Source: an uncultured Bacilli bacterium (lineage in GTDB: Bacteria; Bacillota_I; Bacilli_A; RF39; UBA660). Taken from it: a stretch of 64,000 nt of DNA. The notes below the pieces were generated by a model. That model was not told the DNA's origin, searched no databases, and saw only the letters and a list, made by a program, of their open reading frames with translations. The stretch covers positions 1 to 64,000 of the forward strand of contig CAJTUT010000001.1 of assembly GCA_910579455.1 (NCBI GenBank), read 5' to 3'. Each line of letters starts with the position of its first letter. The first letter of the stretch is position 1. Of this stretch, positions 23,067 to 33,200 are shown in pieces. The position numbers and the translations under genes are program-made.

Positions 23067-25046
23067 ATGCCATTACCTTATATCATGATTTTAATTATTG
23101 TATCTTTGATTTTAATTTTTCTATATTTAGTTGAACCATTTATTACTAGACAAAAAATAAAAGATAATAATGAACATGGCTCTGCTAGATGGTCAACATT
23201 AGGAGAAATCAAAAAGAATTTTAGAGAAGAAAGTATTTCACATATTAAAGAAAGTGGTTTTCCTATTTACTTTAGTAAAGATAATAAAAGAGTGTGGTTT
23301 GATAATCAAACACCTCATTGGATTATATTGGGTTCAACAGGAAGTGGGAAAAGTGTAACATCAGTAATTCCATATTGTAGTTTTATTGCGACTGCTACAA
23401 AAAAGAAATCAGTTTTTATAACTGATCCAAAGGGCGAGATATTTCAAACTACAAGTCAAATGTTTAAAGATAATGGATATGATGTTCTAACTTTAGATTT
23501 TAGAAATCCAGAATTTTCTAATCATAATAATTTATTGCACCCTGCTTTAAGAGAGTATGAGTTGTATGATAAATATCTAAAATTGAGCAATGAAGAAAAA
23601 GATGAGAAAAAAGCAATGGAATATAAAAATAAATCCATTGTTCATTTTGCTCAAAGCAATCAACTTGTTAATGATTTATCTAATATGATTATGAATGATG
23701 AAACTGCAAAAGAAAAGTTTTGGAATAATAGTGCTTGTGATTTACTTTATGGAATCATTTTTTTATTTTTTGAAGAATATGTTGATAATAAAATTAAAAG
23801 AGAACAAGTTACTCTAACATCTATTAAGAAATTTCAAAATAGTTCTATGACTGATACAAATAATAAAAATTTAAAAAAGTATATTGAATCAAAAACTTAT
23901 GATATGAAAAGTAAGGATAAATTATTACCATTATTAAATACATCAGAAACAACATATCGTTCTATTACTTCAACTTTTAATGAAAGAATGTCATTGTATG
24001 ATGATGTTAATGTAGAAAATATTACATCTAATTCAGACTTTGAGTTGGATGATTTAGGAAAGAAACCAACTGTACTTTATTGTTGTATTCCAGATGAATC
24101 GAAAATATATTATTCTCTTGTATCAATTATAGTATCTCTTATGTATAAAACATTAGTAATGCTTTGTAATGAACAAGAAAATAAGAAATTACCTTATGAC
24201 TTAGTATTTTTATTAGATGAATTTGGGAACACACCACCTTTAAATGATATAATTTCCATGACAAGTGTAGGGCGAAGTAGAGGACTGTTTTATAACTATT
24301 ATCTTCAATCTCTTCAACAATTAGATAATTTATATGGAAAAGAGGTTAGTCAAATTATTCAAGATAACTGTGGTCTTGCCTACTTAAAAACTAATACACA
24401 AGAAACTGCAGAAGCTGTGAGTGTTCGCATCGGATCGCATGGAGTGATGACTACATCATTAAATTATTCTATGAGTTTTACTAATAATAATGGTAGTAAA
24501 GGTACAAGTTTAATTGCTAGAAGATTATTAACTGCTGATGAAATAAAACAATTACATTATAAAACTATCATTTTTCCAACAATAGGACATCCTATTTTTA
24601 GAGATACAGTTACTTATGATAAATTTAGTAGTTATCAAAAAGGTTGTATTCAAAGAGAAAAAAGACCTTTAGAAAGATTAGTTAATACCTATTTCACAGT
24701 AGATCAATTAGTAAAAGTAAATAGTAATCAAAATGTAGTACCACAAAAAGTGGAAAGTAATCCAACTTTAGAAGAAAATAGAAAGTTATTAGAAAAAATA
24801 GCAAATGAAGTATTAAATATCTTTGGGAAAGTAGATTTTAATATAGAATATAATATTGATAAACTACAAGCTGATGTATATTTAGCACCACCATTATCAA
24901 CAAGTGATATTGCACTATTACAAAGTTTAACAGAAAAATATCATTTCACATATAATGCTATATCAAGTAAAGAAAAAATCAATCGTAAAAATAGAAATTC
25001 AAAAATAGAAATTTTTTTAAGTATAAGTAATAGTAAATTAGTGTAA
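23067..25046 (+). CDS. virD4: VirD4/TraG-type coupling ATPase
   Basis: 659 residues. An N-terminal membrane helix (about 3-22), then the typical HGSARWSTLGEIKK entry, Walker A GSTGSGKS (about 89-96), Walker B FLLDEFGN (about 381-388), and GRSRG with YLQSLQQL further on. A short C-terminal domain follows. It links the relaxase-DNA complex to the VirB4 channel at the membrane. ATG 23067 starts 3 bp after the previous stop codon; the site is weak, so coupling is likely. Confidence 0.93.
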   Translation: MPLPYIMILIIVSLILIFLYLVEPFITRQKIKDNNEHGSARWSTLGEIKKNFREESISHIKESGFPIYFSKDNKRVWFDNQTPHWIILGSTGSGKSVTSVIPYCSFIATATKKKSVFITDPKGEIFQTTSQMFKDNGYDVLTLDFRNPEFSNHNNLLHPALREYELYDKYLKLSNEEKDEKKAMEYKNKSIVHFAQSNQLVNDLSNMIMNDETAKEKFWNNSACDLLYGIIFLFFEEYVDNKIKREQVTLTSIKKFQNSSMTDTNNKNLKKYIESKTYDMKSKDKLLPLLNTSETTYRSITSTFNERMSLYDDVNVENITSNSDFELDDLGKKPTVLYCCIPDESKIYYSLVSIIVSLMYKTLVMLCNEQENKKLPYDLVFLLDEFGNTPPLNDIISMTSVGRSRGLFYNYYLQSLQQLDNLYGKEVSQIIQDNCGLAYLKTNTQETAEAVSVRIGSHGVMTTSLNYSMSFTNNNGSKGTSLIARRLLTADEIKQLHYKTIIFPTIGHPIFRDTVTYDKFSSYQKGCIQREKRPLERLVNTYFTVDQLVKVNSNQNVVPQKVESNPTLEENRKLLEKIANEVLNIFGKVDFNIEYNIDKLQADVYLAPPLSTSDIALLQSLTEKYHFTYNAISSKEKINRKNRNSKIEIFLSISNSKLV

Positions 25047-25082
25047 ACTGTGCTATAATTATTCATGAAAGTGAGCGAAATT

Positions 25083-25523
25083 ATGAAAAAGAAATTTGTT
25101 ATGATTCTATTGTGTGGGATTTTATTAGTTAGTGTAACTGGTTGTGGAAATGAAAAACAAGAAACAAAAATAAATGAAACTGATAAACAACAAGAAACTA
25201 CTAAAAAAGATAGTGAAAAGATTTTTGAAATCAAATCTGGTGCTAGATATACTTGGTCTAGTGATGAAGTTGGAATACAAATAGATTTACTTAATGATAA
25301 TAAAGTAGTATCTTCTTCTCGAACTAAATCTGGAAAGTTTGATGAATACTATGGTACTTATTCAATTAATGGTAATGAGTTAACAATTAATTTAACTCAA
25401 AAAGATAGTGATGATGGTAAAGTATCTTATAATGAAATAAAAAATTATAAAATTATTTCTGATACAGAGTTTAAAGATGAAGAAGATAATGTCTATTCAT
25501 TTAAAACTTCATTAGATAAATAA
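25083..25523 (+). CDS. Small lipoprotein
   Basis: 146 residues from the ATG at 25083 (an upstream in-frame ATG at 25065 would spoil the signal peptide). Lipobox VTGC near residue 22, a charged linker, then a small beta-rich domain (RYTWSSDEVGIQID, YGTYSINGNELTINL) like the short secreted lipoproteins of Firmicutes. It may protect the surface or affect mating; not known. Confidence 0.65.
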   Translation: MKKKFVMILLCGILLVSVTGCGNEKQETKINETDKQQETTKKDSEKIFEIKSGARYTWSSDEVGIQIDLLNDNKVVSSSRTKSGKFDEYYGTYSINGNELTINLTQKDSDDGKVSYNEIKNYKIISDTEFKDEEDNVYSFKTSLDK

Positions 25524-25539
25524 GAAAGGAAGTTTTACA

Positions 25540-25980
25540 ATGAATAAAATAATCAAATTACTTGTAGTAATGTCTATTTTTATAACTATTACTACTGGTT
25601 GTGGAAATTCTGATAATTCAAAAAAATATTCTGATTCAATCAATGAAATAAGAAATTCTAAATTTGAAATTTTAGGGGAAGATTATAATGTTGGTAATTA
25701 TATAGATTTTGCTTTAACTAACGCAAAATGGAGTGAAGATGACAATTATGTTGGAGATCGTGGTAATGGTTCTATTAAAGTAATTGGTAAAGATAAAAAT
25801 ACAGGAAAAGATGTTGAAATAGTTTGGATTAAGAATGTTGAAAATGGCTCAAAAAGAGAATCAAAGATAGATTATATAATTTTAAATGGAACTAAAGAAG
25901 ATGACGATGCTATGGCTTTTTCTAATTATATACAATACCTTGAAAATTATAAAAATGATTTAGAAAGTCAAAACAATTAA
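25540..25980 (+). CDS. Small lipoprotein
   Basis: 146 residues; signal peptide with lipobox TTGC near residue 21. The secreted part has a GEDYNVGNYIDFALTNAKWS stretch. It follows the previous lipoprotein gene by 16 bp. Function not recognised. Confidence 0.65.
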   Translation: MNKIIKLLVVMSIFITITTGCGNSDNSKKYSDSINEIRNSKFEILGEDYNVGNYIDFALTNAKWSEDDNYVGDRGNGSIKVIGKDKNTGKDVEIVWIKNVENGSKRESKIDYIILNGTKEDDDAMAFSNYIQYLENYKNDLESQNN

Positions 25981-25997
25981 TATTTGGAGAATAAAAT

Positions 25998-27104
25998 ATG
26001 AAAAAGATATTAAATGTAATTTACTTTTTATTTGGAATATTAGGTGGCTTTTTAGTATCACAACTTGTATATACAGTATCAACAACAATGATTAGCACAG
26101 TTAAAAATGGAGATTATGCTTATACTGGAAATGTTTTAGTTAATATATTAATCGGTATTTTATTTTATATGTATGTTTTAAAAGTAATAAAATCGATTAT
26201 AAATTCAGAAAAAGGTAATATTATTCAATCAAAATCAGAAAAAATAAATTTATCATTATTTATAGTTTCTTTACTTGGTTGTAGTTATTTTATTTTAAAT
26301 AAATCTACAACAGGAGATACACCACTATTTGCTACAATAATTATTGGTTTATTTAGTATTCCTTTAGTTATCAAATTATATACTTATGATAAATTTTATA
26401 AAGAGTTTTATTTAGCCCCTATTAAATTGAATAATAAAAAATTAGATGAAGTTATTGTTAAAGAAAATAAAAAGAGGTTTTTATTTAATTTACTTGGTAT
26501 TATTACAGGAATTATTTTTACAATAAGTGTTGTAATAATTCATAAAATTGTTTTTTCAATTACAATAATTAGTGATAAAGAAGTAAATAATGTATTACGA
26601 ATTATAATTATTCTTCTTGTATCTTCAATCTTATTAATTATAATTGATAAAGTTGTTATGATGTTGTCAAAGAAAAAATATAATAAAAATTTTAAATATT
26701 ATTATACGATTAAAGATTATTTTGTAGATAGTTTTCATATTGTATTTACAATCTTATCTTATGTTTTGTTTGTTTATGTTTTAGATATTAACCTTTATTT
26801 AGCTTTGATTTATATGCTCATTATTAAAGTTTTAGTAAATAAATTCATACCACCATCAATAGATCCAGATATTGATTTGTCAAAAATTAATTTTTCATAC
26901 AGTCATCTTTCTAATAGTAATTGGAATAAAAATAGTAATGATATTAAGTTTGGTTATTTAAGTAATGGAACTTCTTATTTTTCAATGGACTTGGGCTCTG
27001 GAATTACATCTACAACTCTTACAGATAAAGATGGGAATAAAACTGATGTTACATCATTTGAAATTACTGATAATTTAGAATATAAATCAATAAGAAAAAG
27101 ATAA
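25998..27104 (+). CDS. Polytopic membrane protein, unknown
   Basis: 368 residues with about eight membrane helices (around residues 5-30, 45-65, 75-95, 105-125, 155-185, 195-220, 240-265 and 270-285), then a soluble tail (SNWNKNSNDIKFGYLSNG). Third gene of a lipoprotein-lipoprotein-membrane set placed between VirD4 and the large helicase. An exclusion or immunity role is only a guess. Confidence 0.6.
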   Translation: MKKILNVIYFLFGILGGFLVSQLVYTVSTTMISTVKNGDYAYTGNVLVNILIGILFYMYVLKVIKSIINSEKGNIIQSKSEKINLSLFIVSLLGCSYFILNKSTTGDTPLFATIIIGLFSIPLVIKLYTYDKFYKEFYLAPIKLNNKKLDEVIVKENKKRFLFNLLGIITGIIFTISVVIIHKIVFSITIISDKEVNNVLRIIIILLVSSILLIIIDKVVMMLSKKKYNKNFKYYYTIKDYFVDSFHIVFTILSYVLFVYVLDINLYLALIYMLIIKVLVNKFIPPSIDPDIDLSKINFSYSHLSNSNWNKNSNDIKFGYLSNGTSYFSMDLGSGITSTTLTDKDGNKTDVTSFEITDNLEYKSIRKR

Positions 27105-27192
27105 TATATTTAATTGACTATTGTTTTTAGTAATAATTTCTTTTATTTAATTAAATACAGGTCAATTTATTTGTGAGATAATTAAAAATTTA

Positions 27193-27217
27193 AACTGTCA
27201 ATTATGGCAGTTTTTTT
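27193..27217 (+). terminator. Terminator before the methylase/helicase gene
   Basis: AACTGTC (27193-27199) pairs with GGCAGTT (27206-27212), with one G-U pair, followed by seven T; the ribosome site follows directly. Confidence 0.75.
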
Positions 27218-27237
27218 ATGCAATAAAATAAAGGAGG
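27218..27237 (+). repeat. Leader module repeat, copy 2
   Basis: ATGCAATAAAATAAAGGAGG, identical to the copy ahead of the adhesin gene (starting at 7095) and again directly behind a terminator's T tract. Confidence 0.7.
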
Positions 27238-27244
27238 GAAGAAA

Positions 27245-30200
27245 ATGCAAAATGAATTTAAAAAGGATTTTTTTGATACAAGAGATGAGATATTATCTAA
27301 TATAAAAGAAAATCCATATAATTGGAATAAGTTTATTACCTATTGGGCAAAAATATTAGATAAATATAGTGTTGATAATGTTTTTAATTTGTATTCATAT
27401 AATCCTACTGGTCGAATTTATTATACATTTGATGAGTGGAATAATAAAAATATTGATAGAAGAATCAAACCTAAAAGTAAAGGTATTCCTATTTTAGTAA
27501 ACGATCATAAAACTTATGTTTTTGAGATAAAACAAACTTATGGTAGAGATTATAAAGAGTGGAGTTATAGGCATTATATAGACAAAGAAATATTATTATA
27601 TTATCAAACTAAAAATGATATTACAAATGATGTTAATATTTCATTAAATGAAAATTTTTATAATACATTTAAAGAGATTTCTAAAAATAACATTTTAAAT
27701 AACTATAATAATTTAAAGGAAGAAGAGGTAGAGTTCATTTCAAAAATGATGACCTCTCTTTTTCTTTCTAAAATAAATTTCAATATTTATACATTACCAA
27801 GTAGTTTTGAATTATATAATAATTTATCAGATGATGAAATTCTTAAATGTATGCAAATATCTAATAAGGAAACTGCTAAAATTTATAAAGATTTTTCACT
27901 TAATGCTGATAAAATAACAAAAGTACAAGACGTATTTAAAAAGTCAGTTATTGAACAACATAAATCTAATGATTATATTACGAATGTCGATTTAGAACAT
28001 ATGTTTACTAAATATGAAAATGATACAGGATATAGTTCTGAATTATTAAATAACATTTATCAAAATGAGTTTGATAGGTATTCATATATCAATAAAAATC
28101 ATTTAAAACATAAAACTGATATTGAAGTGTCAGAAAATACTGAAGATATAAAAGAACCATATTCATTAAGTGATATTACATTAGAAAAAGGTAAGTATTA
28201 TGTTGATGAGAAAGAAATATCTCAAGAAGAGTTTGATGAAGCATTTGCTATTGCTGAAGATGAACATTTTGATTTTATAAATGGACTTAATGTTGATTCA
28301 GAAGAATATGATGAAGAATATATTGAAGATGATAATGAAAATAATTTAAAACAAGAAATAACTTTATTTGGGAATGACCAGTTATCCTTATTTGAACCAA
28401 GAGAGGATCAACTTGCTAGTAAGATATGTGATATTTTTAATTCATTTGATACTAAATATCAAAATACCTTTTCAGTGTCGAATGTTGAACTGCAAAGATG
28501 GGAACATATTAAGAGTAAAAAAAGAAATTTAAGTATATGCTTAAAAAGTCCACTTGCTGATAATATGGATGAAAATAGTTTTTCATTTTTTAATACTGAT
28601 AAAACTGATGAGATTAAATTAAATGATGGAATTATAAATAATTATTTCTTATCGCAACTTATGAAAGATAAAGATTTTTCAATATCTTTTTCTCCATCAC
28701 TAATTCATATTTTTTGGCATAATTTTGATGATAAGCAATTTGATTTGAATATATCAAGTTTTAAACAAGTAGATAATATTAGCAAAGACTTTGATGGAAG
28801 TGAATTTGAAAAATGGTTGCCTAAAAGCATGAAATTTAAAACCTATTCCAAAGTAAATAATGATTTATATTGGGTTACAGAGCAATTTTTTTCTATGGAA
28901 GATTTAAGAATATTTCAAGAGGAACTGTCTAAAACAAAATATAATAAAGCATATATAACTGCTCGTGATTTAAGTTTATCTTTTGATTTTGATGAAGACA
29001 TGGCAGATGGTATACTAATTGAAGTTACAAAAGATAATATTATTCTTAATGATTATTTTAATAAGAAAAAGATGTATCAAGAAGCAGAAAAAAGAGCTGA
29101 GGAATTAGAAGAACAAGAGTTAGAAAAAAATGATGAGGAAATATCTTACAGAACAGTGGAGCATACTATTATTCCAACTGAAAATGGAGTAGTATTATCT
29201 GAACCAGATATAAAATATTATAATAAAGATGGAGATGAAGTAGAATCACCGAAAGAAGAACAATATCCTAAAATCAATTATCATATAAAAGATGATAAAA
29301 TAGATAATAGTTTTGGTGCTAAATCAAGATTTGAAGATAATATAAGGGCAATAGATTTACTTAAGAAATTAGAATTAGAAGATAGAAATGCTACAAGTGA
29401 AGAACAAAATATTTTGTCGAAATATGTAGGTTGGGGTGGAATTGCTGATGCTTTTGATGAAAGAAAAGATAATTGGTCTAGTGAAAGAACAAGATTAAAA
29501 AATCTTTTGAGTGAAGATGAGTATAATCAAGCAAGAAAGTCCACTTTAACATCTTTTTATACACCCAATATTGCGATTGATAGCATTTATAAAGCAATAC
29601 AACAGTTTGGATTTAATAAAGGAAATATTCTTGAACCAAGTTGTGGAACTGGAAACTTTTTTGGAAGAATACCAAAAGAATTGGAAAATTCTAAATTATA
29701 TGGAATTGAACTAGATAGCATAAGTGGTCGAATTGCTAAAAAGTTATATCCAGATGCTAAGATAGAAATAAAAGGGTATGAAGAATCTAATGTTCCAGAT
29801 AATTTGTTTGACATTAGCCTTGGTAATGTTCCTTTTGGTAATTTTAAAGTGCCAGATAAAAGATATAAAGAAAATTTTGTGATTCATGATTACTTCTTTC
29901 AAAAAACTTTGGATAAAGTAAGAAGTGGTGGTATAATAGCTTATATAACAACAGATGGTACACTTGATAAAAAAGATACAAAGGTTAGAGAATATATTGC
30001 GAAACGAGCAGAACTGGTTGGAGCAATAAGATTACCTAATGATACATTTACTGGAAATGCAAATACAAAAGTAACAACTGATATCATATTTCTAAAAAAG
30101 CGAGATGAACTTAAATTAGATTTAAGTGATGAGGACTGGCTATACACAAGTGAGTATAAAGATGGTATTATTATCAATAATTATTTTATTAACCATCCTA

Positions 30201-33200
30201 ATATGATGCTTGGTAAAATGGAACAAAAAACTTCTCCTTATGGAATGGAGAATACACTTAATCCTAGTGAAACAAGTCTTGAAGAGTTAATGACACAAGC
30301 AATTAAGGAATTACCTTCTAACATATATGAAAATGCTCCTTATGAAATTAGTGAGCAAAATAGTGAATATGAAATATTAGAAGCAAGTGATGATATTAAA
30401 AATAATGCTTTTGTTGTAATTGAACAAGATAATAAGAAAATTATATATCAAAGACAAGATTCTAATTTAATACCTTATCAAATTCAAGATGGTATGATAG
30501 CAAGAAGAATTATTGGTATGTGTAGTGTTAAAAAAGCATTACGATATGTTTTTGATATTCAACTTAAAGATGGAACTGATGAAGAATTAGAAAATGCTCA
30601 ATCTATTTTAAGTGATGTTTATGATAATTTTATTAAAAAGTTTGGTTACTTAAACGATAGTGCTAATGCTAGAGTTTTTGATAGTGATCCAGATTATTAT
30701 TTGCTTTCTTCTATTGAAAATAAAATTACTCAAGATGAGGAAAATGATAAACCTATCTATGAAAAGGGAGATGTCTTTACAAAAAGAACTATAAGAAAGA
30801 GTAAAGAAATTAGTAGTGCAGAAAATGCAGAAGAGGCACTTATGTATTCTCTTAATAATCGTGGATGTGTAGATTTTGAATACATGAAAACTTTGTATTC
30901 AAAAGAAAAAGATGAAATGATAGAAGAGTTAGACACTTTAATCTTTCAAGACCCAGAAAAAATATATGATTTTAATGATGGATGGGTACTTGCGAGTGAA
31001 TATTTGAGTGGAAATGTTAAACATAAATTAAATTATGTTAAATCTATAAATGAAGATAATAAGTACGATAGAAATATCGAAGCATTAGAAAGTGTCCAAC
31101 CTAAACCATTAGAATATGATGAGATAAGTGTTAAATTAGGTTCAACATGGATTCCAGAAGATGTTTATCACACTTTTTGCAGGGAACTTTTAGATATACC
31201 TAGGTATGATGCTAGTAGTTTAAAAATAAAATATGCAAAAGAGGTTAATACATGGTTATTTCAAGCAAGTGGTCTTTATGGATATGGAATTAAAAATACG
31301 AATACTTGGGGAACTGAACGAGCAGATGCCTTGGCAATAATTAAAAATACTTTAAATCTTCAAAGTGTTACTGTTTATGATAAATTAGATGATGATCGAA
31401 GAGTGGTTAATCCAGTTGAAACTGCGAATGCTAGAGAAAAGCAAGAACTTATAAAACAAGAGTTTAAAGAGTGGATATGGAAAGATGAAGAACGAAGAGA
31501 AAGGCTTGTAAAAATCTATAATGAAAACTTTAATTGTTTAAAAGAAAGAGAATATGATGGTAGTCATTTAACTTTTGATGGTATGAATCCTAATATAAAC
31601 CTTCGAGAGCATCAGAAAAATGCAGTTGCTAGAGTTTTATATGGTGGAAACGCATTGTTAGCCCATGCAGTAGGAGCAGGAAAAACTTATGAATGTATTG
31701 CTAGTGCTATGGAATTAAAGAGATTAGGAATAGTTAGTAAACCCATGTTTGTTGTTCCTAACCATTTACTAGGACAATGGGCAAATGAGATTTTAAAATT
31801 ATATCCAACTGCTAATATTTTAGTAGCGAATCAAAAAGATTTTGAAAAAACTAGAAGAAAAAAATTGATGGCACGAATTGCAACTGGAGAATGGGATGCA
31901 GTTTTAATTGCTCATTCTAGTTTTGGTTTAATTCCTATTAGTAAGGAATATGAAAAAAAACATATAGAAAATCAAATAGAAGAGGTTACTGAAGCTATTG
32001 AAAGAATAAAAGCAGAATCTAATGAAAGTTTAAGTGTGAAAAAGTTAGAACAAATAAGAACTGGTATGTATGCTAGACTGAAAACTTTATTAGATAGTAA
32101 AAAAGATGATGTTGTAACATTCGAAGAGTTAGGAGTAGATCAGTTAATAGTTGATGAAGCCCATATGTTTAAAAATCTTCCTATGTTTTCAAAAATAAGA
32201 AATGTTGCAGGTATCAATAATAGTGAATCTAAAAAGGCGACAGACTTATTTATGAAGATAAGTTATATATTAGAGAATAATGGTGGCAAAGGAGCAGTAT
32301 TTGCAACAGGTACACCAATTTCAAACTCTATGGGAGAATTATATGTAATGCAAAAATACTTGCAACTTGATAGATTAAGAGAAATGGGACTTGAACATTT
32401 TGATGAATGGGCATCTACTTTTGGAGAAGTTGTTAATAGTTTTGAAATTGCTCCAGATGGTAGTGGTTTTAGAACAAAAGCAAGATTTGCTCAATTCTTT
32501 AATATTCCAGAATTGATGTCATTATTTAAAGAAATAGCAGATATTCAAACATCTCAAATGTTAAATCTTCCAGTACCTAAATTAAAAAGTGGTAAAGCTA
32601 TAACATTGGTTGCTCCTAAAAGTGATGAGTTAGGAGAATATGTTAATAAATTAGCAGAACGAAGTGAGATAATTAGGAATGGTTGCGATCCAAGAGAAGA
32701 TAATATGCTTTTGGTTACAAATGATGGAAGAAAAGCAGCACTTGATTTACGAATGATTGACCCTAATATGCCAGATTTACCTAATTCAAAAATAAATATG
32801 GCAGTAGAAAATATATATCGAATATGGTTAGAAAATAAAGAGGACAAGTTAACACAACTTGTCTTTTGTGATTTATCTACTCCCAAAAATGATGGTACTT
32901 TTAATGTTTATGATGATATTAAGAATAAATTAGTAGCAAAAGGAATTCCAGAAGAAGAGATAGAATTTATCCATAATGCAAAAACGAATCCTCAAAAATT
33001 AAAATTATTTGAAGATATGAGAAATGGTAATAAAAGAATTTTGCTAGGTTCAACAAGTAAAATGGGAGCAGGTATGAATGTGCAAGATAAGTTAATTGCA
33101 CTGCATCATTTGGACTGTCCATGGCGACCTTCAGATATTGAACAAAGGGAAGGTAGAATATTAAGACAGGGAAATCAAAATGAAGAGGTAGAAATTTATA

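Noticed and set aside
27105..27192. Direct TTGACT...TTTTAT read as a promoter for the giant helicase
   Set aside because: Spacing and -10 are poor and a strong terminator lies between it and the gene.
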